A DNA stretch of 52,691 bases, from contig CAJNOQ010000385.1 in NCBI GenBank assembly GCA_905250885.1, forward strand, positions 1 to 52,691, written 5' to 3'. The stretch is from Didymodactylos carnosus. Lineage: Eukaryota; Rotifera; Eurotatoria; Philodinida; Philodinidae. The notes under the pieces were generated by a model. It had not been told where the DNA came from. It made no database searches and saw only the letters and a list, made by a program, of their open reading frames with translations. Shown here piece by piece: positions 38,201-50,869 of the stretch (its first letter is position 1; every line of letters starts with the position of its first letter). Both the position numbers and the translations under genes were made by a program.

Positions 38201-39582
38201 TATAAAATAAATTGTCACTAAATATCTGAATAGCAATGCATATAAGGAAAAACGTTAAAAATATAACCAAAATCTTACCAGAATCTCTATCATTGAATCC
38301 CATTGTAGTAGAAAAGATGGTATCGTCAATTAAATCCAATTCATCAAAGAAAAAGTCAAACGGTTGTGGTGGCGGCGTGGCAATGCGACGAAAGTTTGGT
38401 ATTAATTTTGGTTGATGAGTTTCGCTAACTTTACCTAATAAACGTTTCATTTCATCACTCTAAATAAGAAAGAACAGTGAAAAAATTAAAATAATAGGAC
38501 ATAGTATGCGACCTAAGCAATAAGACAGACTCAATCTTTTGCTTCACTTCAAAAGAAAACGTTCATATTCTACCGAAATATCATTTTCTAAACGTCTTAA
38601 TGTTGTTTTTGAATTTTGTCTCCATTTGAAATACTCTTCTTTTAAATTGTTGAACATCGATTGTTTGGATTGCGGTGTAAATTGATTCTAAAACATAAAA
38701 ATGAATAAGTGATAATCACTCAAAATATATGAATGAGTGTATTGCACAGTTAATAAAAGAGAAACCGAGATGTCTGATTAGTTAACCTTAGTTTAAGTTT
38801 TAATCTTGAACTAGAACGAAATAGTTAAGTTTATTCTGTCATAAACTTTTTACCGTTATATTTCTGGACGTTGTATCTAATGGACTAACGAACTGACAGA
38901 CAAATGTTTTCATACTACATTTATCTAAACGAAAAGATTACAAAATCAATACAATGAAAATCTTTTTTTTGCAAACTTTACATTGTTGATGCCATGTTCG
39001 CCAAATAATATTATTCAAACGAATTTTATCTTGACATAACAATTTTGAACCTTTAAAATTTTTCCATTTGGGCGAAGTTAGATTTGAACTAGAACGGCAA
39101 CAAAAATCTCTATTCAGTCACTTCAAAAAGTTCGTTTAAGCTTCGTATCCGAACTAAAGTCGTGAGTATCAACCACCCGAAGATTAAAGACTCATTAATC
39201 AATAAAACTAACCGATACACTGAATTAATAAGACGAAATAACGGAAGTAAATTGGTAAACATTTCAGCCTTCTTCACATCTGTTTCTTGAGATGTTTCAG
39301 TGGGCGGCAACCCATCAGTTGACATTGACTCGATACTAGTAACTGGAATGGGACTTGGACAAGGTACATCGTAGAAAGACTAAATGAAAAAACCGTACAA
39401 AGATTTAACAGTATTTTATGGCACAATCGAACACTACATACTTCATCGCATGTATCGTGTACATCTGATTTCATAAATTGTCCAGAATGCACAACTTGTT
39501 GTTGTACTTGTCGTACTTTTTTGCACATCGTTTGTACAACATTTGACTCAAGTTTAATACGTTTTGCTGGAATCTGAGACAT
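35260..39582 (-). CDS. Mondo: Mondo family bHLH-zip transcription factor (MLXIP/MLXIPL orthologue)
   Basis: Eighteen exons, with coding ends 39582 to 35260, keep frame at every junction and give 831 residues. Boundaries: 39442-39582, 39213-39379, 38982-39088, 38854-38924, 38574-38687, 38279-38459, 38170-38184, 37559-37657, 37461-37498, 37173-37397, 36977-37114, 36532-36915, 36295-36477, 36150-36230, 35973-36060, 35553-35912, 35374-35424, 35260-35312. The N-terminal glucose-sensing region is clear: [13 protein letters not shown] at 108-120, [24 protein letters not shown], then [18 protein letters not shown] and [13 protein letters not shown]. The middle is a Gln/Ser/Asn-rich activation-type region. 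The basic helix-loop-helix starts near [10 protein letters not shown] (639-648), a leucine zipper covers about 692-717, and the dimerisation and cytoplasmic-localisation domain lies at about 745-815. Mondo proteins pair with Mlx, shuttle between cytoplasm and nucleus, and activate sugar-response genes. Odd: Tyr636 replaces the usual DNA-contact His, and exon 7 is only 15 nt. Confidence 0.93.
38170..38184 (-). other. Mondo: 15-nt microexon of Mondo
   Basis: The complement strand reads TTTTTCAG, then 15 bases, then GTAAGATA. Inclusion joins a phase-1 donor (38279) to a phase-1 acceptor (37657) and adds five codons (E/L/P/L/T, then S across the next junction). Skipping it would also keep frame, so it could be alternative. 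It is supported by ideal splice sites on both sides. Confidence 0.65.
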
Positions 39583-40775
39583 TGTTGAACTATGAGACAA
39601 AAAAAAGTATCAATTATTTTTTAATGAAATAAAGTGAAAAGTATTATACATACTATTGAAGGGACAACTAAAGTGATTACAATCTTAAAGTGATCCTTCT
39701 GTTCACTTCTAGAACTACATTCATACCATTTAATTGTTTCGATCGATAAATGAGAGATATTTTACAAAGTAGAGTAGAAGAGAAATTCGTTGCAAAGAAT
39801 AATTTCAATAAACAAAGGGCAAGATATGTAGGAAGAAGTACATTATTGGTCACATGATTCTTATCTTGTTTTCCTCGTTAGTCTTTTTGTACTTATATAT
39901 GTTGTTTATCCAGAGAGAGAGAGCACTCGCTCGACATCTATTCATATGAATGGCATACTGAATGGTGTTTTATTTGTTATCAGAAAACTCCAGATTGAGC
40001 CAATCAGTACTGAAAAATAGAAAAACAAAAAGAAAGAGAGAGAAAGAGAACACAAGTGGCAAACAATTCAACCAGACAGAAATACAACAGGAGATTTAAG
40101 AGATAAGCATAGATTCTGTAGGTCTGTCTCAAAACTTTACTCAATTATTAACTCAATCAGTTTTCAAATTGATTTTTAAGAGTTACCTACATAGGTACAT
40201 CTTATTTTACTTCAGTTTCATATCCTGCAAATCTGATTAACATGTAGTTGTACACGTGTAGTTCTTCGTGTTAGAATTACGAGAAACAAAATTAAAATGA
40301 CTTGCGCAAGATAAATAAAAAACTTTGAATATTGCAGTTTTAATACAACAGCGTTATCTCATATTGGCATAATCGAAAATTTTAAAAGATTGCCCACACA
40401 AAATCAAACGCAGATTCGAACTTCCATAGTTGATTAACTTTGTATACAACCAATTTTAGATTCCTAATTTATTCTTACAGCAGTGGCTTTAAAAGATGCA
40501 CATTTTTTCTGATCTTTTATGTAAAAGAAAAGAGAAGCTTTCTACCGACACTTAACGTCAAAAAAAATTTTAGAAAATCTCAGTTCAGCCAGTGGAGGAA
40601 CTACGACCAATAGTGAAACATATGGTTTTCTTTTAACTGATAGAAGCTTTTTAACATGTGCTTATAGCACAGTTCATTTGTTGAATCTATCAGGATAATA
40701 CTGGCTATTAATGCAATTTTAAATAGAAAAACGTTTCATTTTAGATTGTGTTATTTAATTTTTAATAGCAATATA
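39583..40775. promoter_or_regulatory. Shared head-to-head upstream region of Mondo and SMG6
   Basis: About 1.2 kb separates the two divergent start codons, and no other gene is seen in it. A TTTTTAATAG acceptor-like site sits just before the SMG6 ATG (40769), which could mark a 5' untranslated intron or a trans-splice site. A GA-rich tract lies at about 40029-40048. No transcription-factor site was assigned. Confidence 0.4.
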
Positions 40776-43700
40776 ATGTCTGCAACAGACGAAATAAACA
40801 ATAAAAGTGATTTAAATAAAAACAAAAAACCGGATTTACCAAGATTTTATGTTGCAAAAGGTAAATATTCTTCACGTTTGAATAAAGAACAACAACAACA
40901 ACAACAAGAGTCAAATAACAGTAATAATAACAGCTTTGGTAATTTTTCTTCAAACCAAACAGCAAAACTAAATAATATCAAACCAGCACAACAACAATCA
41001 GGTAATTGACTGATGGACGGACGTATTATAACTAAGCATACTATTTTAAAGATTAGTTGTAAACAAATATGAAAACCGCTTTCTGCCAAAGCAGTTAACT
41101 GCATTTAGATTTTGACATTTTCTTTAAATCACATAATCTTTCTATTGTAGCCAAGAATAAGATTAGCAATGAACAACGTCAATCATCCTATAATCACAAG
41201 AATCCCGGTAATTACTCTTACGGCTCACATTATGATAATTATACTCACAGTAACAATAATGCAGATTATTATGGAGATTATAATCAACGTTCCTATCACG
41301 AGTAAGCTATTCATTTGTGGATTTTTTCATCAAAAGTAGCTATTAACAACGTTTTTTATCTATCAAATATTTTAGACGTTATCAGAACGATTATTATGAT
41401 TCATACTATGATTATCACAACGAAAATTATCAAAAACAGCAACCACAACAACAACAACGAAGGCCACATACAGCAAAAGGTCATGATAACATGACACATA
41501 ACCCTCCACACGATAAAAATAAACAAAATGTTAATAACAAAAAAAATTTAGCAAACAACAGAAACACAACAGTATCAACAACAAAACAATTAACATCATC
41601 TTTAACTGAATTAAATCACCGTGAGGAATGTATTCCTAAAAAGAGTGATAATAAATTTAATGAGAAAACAGGTGAAGAAATCAAAAGAGAATCAACAAGT
41701 GATAATCAGATAGAAGATGCTCTTAACAACGAAAAGTTGTCTCAGTCGGTAAGTCTAGTGTCTTAAGATATTTTATTATTATCTTCTATTACCTAATCAT
41801 CTGTATATTTCTGTCAAATTTTGTTTTTTTGTTGAATTAGTCTACTTAAAAATTATTTTTTTCTAGCCAGTATTGGACTTAGAAGATCGCATTATCAGTA
41901 TGACATTTGAAAATAAACGATTATTGGAAATGACACCATCTCCGCCTCTATCAACGACGAAACAAGATAATAATGAAAGAACTAATGACACTAGTATTTC
42001 TCAATCTCAAATCTCTGATCAAAAACAAAAGAGTACACACGATGATAGAATCAATGAAGTGTTGGAAGCATCATCGGCTGGAGATGTTTTAAAATTATCA
42101 AATTCACATCATCGTGGCATATTATTTATTAATAAAGATGAAAAAATAGCATCGAATCATGTTGAAAAGAGTGATGATAACAAGAACGTGCATCAAACGG
42201 TAAGTGATCAAACATTATCGCGTTCATCACAGAATGAAACATTGAAACAACAACAATACTATAATCAAAATCGTAAACATCAACAACATCATCAAAATGA
42301 AAAAAAATTGTCGACACAACAATCTATAAGAGGCTTGACAAATATTACAAGAAAATTATACGATCCAAATGCACCGTTAGATCATATTGTGAAATCATCA
42401 TCGATACATTCTTTCGATACTGATACACCGCCAGTACGATCAAAACAAACATTTCAAAAAATTCCAGCAAATCCTCTGTTACTTTCAAATGTTCAACAAC
42501 TTCAACATCATCCACCTCCACCTCAATCTGCGCCACCCACACTATCAACATTGAAACAAATGCAAGAATTTTATCAACAGTAAGTTTAACATTAAACAAT
42601 ACAAAAGAATTTTGGGATCAATAACTCTTTTCCGCCCATAGAAGCTCGTATATAGTTGCATTTCTTATAGCCATTTTACGTTCATGAATGGGATTTCAGC
42701 CAACATACAACTACTATAGATAATTTTATTTTCTTCTATACTTTAGCTATCAGTCGTAAGTAGAAAAAAGACTAATCAAAATTTTTTCTAATGCTATTCC
42801 GATTTTTATTTGCTAATGTGAAGAACTAAGATTCCTAATCAGACTCTGTTCATAGAGATGCTGACAGATAGATTGATGACAAAGCTAAGTAAATCAATGA
42901 ATAAAACTTAACACTTTATGATAATTGTTTAAATTTTGAAAAAATTACACTTCATTTCGAAGTATATAACTAGGAGATGCAACGAGGCTATTTAGTACTC
43001 ATGATCAGTTTTTCTTCAAAAAAATTGCTGCTATTCATTTCGTATTTGTATTTTATTTTAATGTAAACGGTACGAAATTTTATTTATTGTTCTACTAACG
43101 ATAACATAAAAGGGTGTGCTCTAATAGCTTGTATTGGCATCTGCATGTAGGAGAGTTATTTGAAGGTTTATTGACATTTCACGTTTACTAATACTTTAAA
43201 ATCTGTTATTTTTAGAATATTGAGAAGAAAACTGAATTATTCATCTCAATTTCGATGACCTTCTTTTCTTTATTGCTTAATATAAGAACAACATCTCTCA
43301 CTTGCGTAGTAGAAACATACGATATTTTTCTTTATTCTGACAATGTTTTTCTGTTGTTCAAGCAGACGTGCGCGATTACAATTACAAAATGTAAAGTTCA
43401 AACATTGCTATTACCTGTAGAATTAAGAATTCTAGAATTATGAACTTTACATGTATGTAAAGTTGAACTTTACTTGTTCAGAATTTTCTAAAATTCCGAA
43501 TTCTAGGGGTGAATGTGGGGGTGAGGGTGAGGATGAGTGTGAATAAGCAACTTTACATGTATGTAAAGTTCATAATTCTAGAATTCTTAATTCTACAGAT
43601 AATAGCAATGTATGAACTTTACATTTTGTAATTGTAATCGCACAGCCCTCTGTTCAAGGTAATAGTTTTTGTGTTTGAATTCTGAAAGGCTTTACTCAAC

Positions 43701-46700
43701 TTAGTCAGAGTTCGATGATTGACCAGTCATGATTGATTCAGTCTTTAGTTAATATGTAGCGGAATTTGTTTTAGGTATGTTTTTGCTGAATTTTTCTATT
43801 TCTTTAGACAATTCTTTAACTATGACCTGTGGCATCAGACGTACGGACAAATTAATAATGAAACTTGTATGCAAGCCGTTCAGTGAGTAACATCCTGTGC
43901 ATTTTATTTACATGTATCTAAATGTAGTATTCCCATTTGTAGAGCAATTCAATTCCGTAAACAGGCCTACGATTATTGGATGTCACAAATACAAAATATG
44001 GAACGATCTTTATCAATTTATTTGAAAAATTCTCCATATATGGAAGCAAATTTTCCACGAATGATGGAAGCAAAGTAGGTGTATGATGTGTCTCTTATGT
44101 GTCTGTATCTAGAACCAACTTTTCTTATTTAGAACTGCTTTACAACAAGCCTATGTTCATGCGATGATGACAGATATTGAAACATCACTAACACGAAATT
44201 TAGATGCAACATTATGGAAATGTTGTTTTCACGATGTCATTGAGATATTTCGACATATTGAACCAGATAAAAGTTCGGCAAGTGGAAACATAAAAGCGAT
44301 GATACGTACAATTATTGATGATGTAATTAAGACGGACAAAAAATTGAGTGAATAATATAGAAATCTGTCTGTATTTTAGGGTGAAAAATTTTTCTTAGCA
44401 TTTATTCGACAGTTGGAATCGGCATTTGGTTTAGATACAAGGTTATACTTTAATCCAAATATATATCCACCAGAAATAACAAATGTGTACATGAAATATG
44501 CATTGTTATGCGCACAACATTGTTATTTGAATATGGGCGATTTAGCAAGGTAATAATATCTCTTATTAGTATTGTTTTTCAAAATTAAATTATATTAACA
44601 CTACATGTAGGTATAAAGAAAATAACATGAATGGAAATGATTATTCACAAGCAAGAAAGTAAGAATTTTTCTTTATATGCACAAAATGCAATGTATACGT
44701 AATAGTACAAATGTCGACAGCTAACTGATATTTCATAGATACTATTTGAATGCAAGATCATTATATCCAAAAAATGGCAAAGCATACAAGCAATTGGCTA
44801 TATTGGCTTGTATTACGGTAGGAGCCATTTAACCATTATTAAGATCCACAAAAATACCGTAAAACGTTGACCTCATTTTTTCTTTTGTTTTCTAGCATCG
44901 TCGGCTAGACTGTGTTTATTATTATGTTCGTGCATTAGCTACAACAACCACCATTCAAACAGACAATATCAGACAAAGTTTAATGTCGTTATTTGACGAA
45001 GCCAGACGACGAGTAAGCTAATTAATTATTTATTAATTGACAATCTATTTTCCAAAATATTTGTTTTTTATCTAGCTTGATATGTTTGAGAAAGATTTGT
45101 CAAAAGATATGAAAGATCGTGAAAAGAAAAATGAACGAAAAATTCGTTCAGGTAATCAAAAATTAGAAATATGGAAACGGACGGATGGCAGTGTTTGTGG
45201 AACAAGTACAGATGAAAATAATTCAACAACTAACAACAATGGATTTGACACATCAGTTTCGCAGCAAGAAGTACGCATTGTTTCAGTTGATCAACTCGAA
45301 AATATATAACATATTTTTATTTGTTTCATCATTTAGCTAAACCGTTGGTTTATGTTAAACTATATAACTGTTCATGGAAAACTATTCACTAGAACTGGGT
45401 ATGTATCCGCGTAGTTCTTATCGTGGAAACCTGGTCCTTAAGTTAAAGGTTTTTCCTCCCTATGACAGGACTACATAACTGAATCATTGTGAAACCTAGT
45501 GTAAAAACTGTTTGCGCATCTACAGAAGCACTACAACTAAGGAAGGATTCTAATGTGTATGGTACTACTAATAGAAGTTTATAATATTCTTATCTGATAA
45601 GAGAAGAGTCTTGGTAAGTCCGTACAGAATTATTTTGTATGTAAAAATTCAAGACACATGTAAGGACTACTTGGGTGCCATCTCGGAATGTATTTGAGAG
45701 GTTGTGTTCTGACCGTCGTAATGGTCTAAAACCTGAGTATTTTTTTAACTTTAAGTATGGAAACCTATACGGAATATTGTTCAAAGATGTTGCATCAATT
45801 TCAATCGTTATTGCGCTATGATCCATCGCCTTTGGGTAAACAACAACTTGTTCAAATAATGGGCATAAATATGTATCAGATTGACGTTGCTAAGCAAATG
45901 AAAGTAAAACGTATGTATTTTTTGTTTGTTTACCGTACACCTGGTATTTAAATCGTTTACTTGAAAGAAAGTATATGATTAGATCGTGATTCGTAGCTCA
46001 GAGGTTCGAGTATTGGCCCAGACATCCAATGTCATTCGGGTACGATTTCTGATTTGGGAATATATTTATTTTCTTATGTTGGCCTATCAGATGTAATCAT
46101 GTAGATCGATTCAATGGCAGAGGAACAACAGAGCTCTCCGTAAAAACTAGTGGATATTATTCAAGTATGAAAAAACTTTTTTCACACTTGAATAATATCC
46201 ACGACATCACTTAAGTCTGTCTTACTTTTTTATCCAATAGACACCTTTGAGTCAAACTTAAATTCTGCAGACAAAACTATACAAAACCTACTGCTCTTTT
46301 AATCTGTTCTTTTGTTGATATTTGATGCATGGTAGGAGGGAATGATTCCTTATTTTCTAGCTAATGTGATCGTACGTTCACAATTTGAAGAATCTTCGTT
46401 GCAATTAGCATTGGATATGTTTGGAATTTTAACCGAAGAAACGTCAAAAATGTTGGATCGCTATATGAAAATAAAACCCACAAATCAGTCTTTACCAATA
46501 TTAAATTCTTGGTTACAACAAGTGTTTCCTGCGTTGAAAGTGTTTACTGATTGGATGACATGTCATTCTTCTGTTTGGCTGCCGTTACCGGATCAATTAC
46601 CTATCGAATATGGTCCACATCCAGACATATTGACATCATTAGCGAAAATCATTAATCATATTAGAAATATAGATCGTTCTCACATACAACTTGGCTCTCA

Positions 46701-48130
46701 AATGAATGGTAACAAGGCTAAATGTTTGTCAAACACAAAACGCATTTGTTCTTCTCTTTAGATGGAATACCAGTTATTTTAGAAGAAGACGTTGAATTAA
46801 GTGGTTTTGTGCCATTGATGACATTACCAGTCGATAATGTACAAACGATAGCAGATACACCTCTAGTAAGTAACGATTTATTATTCTTTTCTACGAAACT
46901 TGATCAATTTTACTCATTTGATTTTTAGGATGAAGCAAAAAATTCAAAACGAGTTGGACGTTTATGTTTCGTTGCCGACTTTTTTTGTGGATTAGAACCG
47001 CCGGTATTTATTTATGATGTGCGAAATAAAACATATCATTCTGTATTAAAATCACAAATTCATTCAGAAAGAAGTACAAATCCAATTCAGGTAGATGTCT
47101 TTATTGTTGAAAAAGGAGAAAGGGTAAATACGATAGTTGATTTTTTTTCAGAATGTATCCAGCGATCAAGATGGAAATGACGTGGCTCCATTATTATCAC
47201 AATTAGTTGAACCAGGTTCACCTGATTCTTTGTCCGACAATATGAATGAGTTAAAACGAAAGAAACGTCAATTAGAAAATCAATTAGCTGAGAAAAAGAA
47301 ACAGGAACAAGTTGTAAAAGTAAGTAGTGGCAATAGCACACTTAACAATTGAAAATGTATTATGTTTCTTCTTTACGTAAGGACATATTGAACACATCCC
47401 GTTTAATTGAAATAGAAGTTGTGCCAAGATTTCTTGTATTAGATACGAACTGTTTCATTAATTATTTACCAAAAATTCAAAAATTAATCAAACAGGCTAA
47501 ATTTACTATTATCATTCCACTCGTTGGTATGTATCATGTTCGTTCGAATGACATTATACCAAGTACTAATTTAAGTATTTTTTTACAGTCATTTGTGAAT
47601 TAGACAAACTATCAGTATCAACAAATGCTGATGATGATTCGTATGAACATGCCGAAATGGTTCGTCGACAGGCTATATTGGCTGTTAAGTTAATTGAAGA
47701 ATGTTTTGAGCAAAAAGAAAAACGTGTTCAAGCAATGACCGGTGAAGGAAACATTATGGATTCAATACAATTTCGAAATGAAATAAAGAAAAACGTAAAT
47801 TTTGTAAATCTTAAGTCTTCTGTTTTTAAAATATTTGAGGTGTTATCTTTTAGGAATCAAATGATGATATAATACTTGGATGTTGTCTGAAATACTGCAA
47901 AGATAATCCACGAGAATTTTTTCCACAAAATAAAGGTAACCGGAAATGGAGAAGTTGAAACTATTTTGAGCATGTATATTTTTTTTCTTAATTTAGACGA
48001 GGCTATACGTTTACATCGTGATGTTGTACTAGTAACAGATGATCGAAATCTAAGACTAAAAGCACAAGCAAGAAATGTTCCGGTTAAAGATTTTCCAAAA
48101 TTTATTCAATTAGTACAAATAACACTTTAA
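40776..48130 (+). CDS. SMG6: SMG6 (EST1A), nonsense-mediated-decay endonuclease
   Basis: Twenty-two exons in consistent phase encode 1350 residues (human SMG6: about 1420): 40776-41001, 41151-41301, 41376-41748, 41867-42579, 43808-43882, 43943-44074, 44133-44322, 44380-44549, 44611-44658, 44739-44817, 44896-45012, 45076-45270, 45337-45398, 45756-45903, 46336-46708, 46762-46865, 46929-47090, 47152-47319, 47382-47526, 47589-47794, 47854-47935, 47997-48130. The N-terminal 500 residues are low-complexity (Q, N, H), with an early PRFYVAKGKYSSRL that may bind the exon junction complex. The 14-3-3-like and helical-hairpin region follows: LWKCCFHDVIEIFRHI, YYLNARSLYPKNGKAY, RRLDCVYYYVRALA and NYITVHGKLFTRTGMET. 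A coiled coil (KRKKRQLENQLAEKKKQ) precedes the C-terminal PIN nuclease. All three catalytic acidic sites remain: VLDTNCFI (Asp1183), ESNDDIILGCC (1283/1284) and LVTDDRNL (1321/1322). SMG6 cuts mRNA near premature stops and has been linked to telomeres. The start is the first in-frame ATG. Confidence 0.93.
42747..42755 (+). other. SMG6: Possible 9-nt microexon in SMG6 intron 4
   Basis: The sequence TACTTTAG, nine bases, then GTAAGTAG has ideal acceptor and donor sites. Insertion between exons 4 and 5 keeps frame (phase 2 in, phase 2 out) and adds three residues, changing Gln to His-Tyr-Gln-Ser at the join. The protein is intact without it, so it may be optional or a chance match. Confidence 0.3.
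43363..43650. mobile_element. hAT-like MITE in SMG6 intron 4
   Basis: A 288-bp element with arms of about 100 bases (43363-43465 and 43548-43650) is flanked by an exact 8-bp duplication, TGTTCAAG (43355-43362 and 43651-43658). The left tip is CAGACGTGCGCGATTAC; the right tip on the other strand is GAGGGCTGTGCGATTAC. Arms share ATTACAATTACAAAATGTAA and AATTCTAGAATT words. The middle is GT-rich. It explains part of the 1.2-kb length of an intron in a gene whose other introns are mostly under 170 bp. No coding sequence. Confidence 0.8.
45987..46060 (+). repeat. tRNA-like head, possible SINE, in SMG6 intron 14
   Basis: TAGCTCAGAGG at 45994 matches the A box of RNA polymerase III tRNA promoters. 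GGGTACGATTTC at about 46038 resembles a B box, at nearly the spacing of a real tRNA. The acceptor and anticodon stems do not pair convincingly, so this is not a working tRNA. It is more likely a tRNA-derived SINE head or a tRNA pseudogene, continuing downstream into unclassified sequence. Confidence 0.35.
46150..46202. repeat. Near-perfect 53-bp palindrome in SMG6 intron 14
   Basis: 26-base arms (GTGGATATTATTCAAG at the tip) pair around a single central base with one mismatch. A palindrome with almost no loop would form a cruciform or a tight RNA stem. It lies about 90 bases after the tRNA-like head and may be part of the same insertion. Confidence 0.65.
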
Positions 48131-50869
48131 TAATAATCCAAAAAAGAGATGACAGTTTTGAACTATGCAAGTGTTTTTGTAATGCACGTAGATCAAATAC
48201 ATCCAGACTATTTAAAAACGTTTATATGTACCAAACAGCAAATAGTATGTATATATGTATATTTTGTCTAGTCTAATTGAGATAATCACGAAATTATATT
48301 TTTAACCTAATACGAAGATATGTAGTATTGAATAAGAGGCTTCATCATCGAATTTCCAAGAAAAAAAACTCTGTTGGGTAGTAATTGATCACAAAATAGG
48401 TAAAAAAACGCGATAGTAAGTCCACATGCAGTCGAGATGTATGATTAAAAGTGTAAACGAAACTCAATAGTACCTACGTTATTTAGATGATGCAAGTATG
48501 TTTTGAGTGTATGCTAGTTTTTTAATATAATTCTCTTTTACAGAATATTTTTAATTTTATGTTCTATTTGTATTTTTAGGTGACGCTGGATGAAAAACTT
48601 TTTTTCTCATATACCGGTGATTTGCTACTATTATTTTATGTTAGACTGGTCTTGGTAACTGATATTGGAGAAGATAAATATGAGAAACAAGTGAAAATCA
48701 AGTTTGTTTTTTCATCTGTTCATTTTGTATATTTGACATCTCATATTTCACAAGCAGTTGTCAGTCTACATCTGTTGTTAGTAAATGTTTTAGCAGAGGA
48801 GAAAAGGCAGTGTGTTATTACGTCAGATTTTGTATATTTCACGTCTCATTCAAAAGCTTTTTCTCTTTCATTGTTCAGTGGATAAAAATATGAATTCTAT
48901 CGACTAAATATTTGAAAAATTTAGTTTCTAGCTGTTATCCGACCATCTATTAGGCTTGAGAATGAAGTAACCGTATTTTCTGGTCTTTTTGTGAATAGAA
49001 TACTCGTACCCTCATTTTTTCTTTTTAATAAAAACCGTGTTTATTTGTATGTTTATACGATTTTTCTCGGCATAAACTTATTAGATGCGTAGTAGCAGTG
49101 ACATTCTCATAAAAGTTATGAGCGCCAGAGATTTATTGATAGAAGATGAATACATTTAATTCACATCCAAAAGCTTTTGTTTTCTAATCAATAATCATAA
49201 GCCTTGACTTATCCTCTCTCTACTTGTGTTTTTCGTATTCCACTATCAGAACACGTGTAATTCTTAGCTTCTTAAACAATATTAGTTTTGATCCAAGTTT
49301 TTCAAGATAATGTAAGCCAGATTGTGTGATGTATATTCCTTTTATCGCTTTTTTTTTGCTATCCCTTGTGTGTATGTATTATACTATTTTTTTCTACTTT
49401 TTTTCCACAATCATTCATTCTGGCTTTTTTTTGTATCAACTTTTCTAAATCATGGGTTTATTAGTACTGAGCGAAGTTTTCAACATGTGAGAGGATACTG
49501 TTTCTTTTCATACTAACGTTTTTTTTATACACTTTCAAGCCTTTTTTTCATTTCACTTATTGTTTTTGGACATACTCTCGAAAATGAATCGAAAATAAAA
49601 TCGCGACGTAATACCTGCTGCTGATATACTTACTAACAATCACATTCGGATGAAAACATAGATTATCGACCATTTTGAGTCTCGTGACAATGTTTATTTT
49701 CAAAAATGCATACTTAAAAACTTAGTGAAAACCTATATGAGACCGATTCTGAACCTTTTAAGAAAATCTGATGCCATGTCTGAACGACGAAAAATGAGGA
49801 GTTTGGATGGTTTTTATTTTGAAGCTAGCATTCCGAGCTATCTTTCGATGGAAAAGAACAATACATCTATACTTCAAGCTTTTGAGCTATGGTTTGGTTT
49901 TCTAGAGATCTATAACAACACCCTCGGACGTGAAAAATTGATTTCTAAAAAGCATTTTCATTTTGTCTCAACGTTGGGATGGTCCGCTACTCTACTGAGC
50001 AACCGTTTTCACTCCTAGTTAAAAAAAGGTAAAATATTTAAGCTTTAAACTTTCTCTCCAGAAGTAACTTATAACTAGGAGTTAACATTCTCCGCTACTA
50101 CTGAAAAACTTTAATTCACGTCAATTATCAACGTAAAAAAAGGTAGAATCACAAATTTTACAAACACTTTCCAGATTTTTTGGGTTGTCCTGTCTTCATA
50201 AATCTGGTCGTGATGCAAAATGCTACCGTTACACGTGCGTGTTTAAATAAAAGAATTGACTGATTTGACTATATTACACTTTCTCCAAACTTGATCCATT
50301 CCAAAAAATGTACCAAAAACACGTTGATTAAAGTGGATCAGTTCTTCTATGAATATCCATTTAAGAGAAAAACCAAAACTCGTGAATACGATAACAGATG
50401 GTTCAGATTGCAAGCTTTGGAAAGCTTTGTTCTCAGGCTAAGTTTCAAACATTGGAAAATATCTTCGGGCAATGAGATCTTTAGCGGTGTTTTACAAAAA
50501 CTGACGAACAAAAATTATTTTTTTAATATGAGCAGATGCAGAATTTCAAAGTCTAGCAGATATCATTCGTCCCATGGGTTTGCTGCCTGTGATAATAAAT
50601 GACGAAGTTTAGATATTTACTTATACAATGAACGACGTCAAGAGCCTGATAAAAGGAATATTTTGCAACGGATTTCCATGACCATCGTAAAATTTGATTT
50701 TGTACCTAAAATATTAAGATTCTAGTTTTTAATGTCTTATTTGAATCGCGCAACAAAACTAATTTGAATACTAAAAATTACACTTTATTCTATACAATAA
50801 TAAATACTTTGTTTATTCCAACCAACTAATCACATATCCAACACAAAAACACGCTCGACAGCTCAAACA
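48131..50869. other. 3' flank of SMG6 and gene-free stretch
   Basis: The first part should be the SMG6 3' untranslated region. Two open frames (49725-50018 and 50291-50602) lack an ATG at the start, show no domain and do not splice together. Nothing else could be supported. Confidence 0.4.

Noticed and set aside
42129-42599. Minus-strand open frames opposite SMG6 exon 4
   Set aside because: They are shadows of a low-complexity coding exon; the plus frame is fixed by exon phase.
43505-43545. GT-rich tract resembling telomeric TGTGGG repeats
   Set aside because: Only one imperfect match exists and it lies in the loop of a MITE, so there is no telomere-like array.
49725-50602. Two nearby open frames considered as exons of one gene
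   Set aside because: Neither starts with ATG, no splice sites join them in frame, and no domain is visible.
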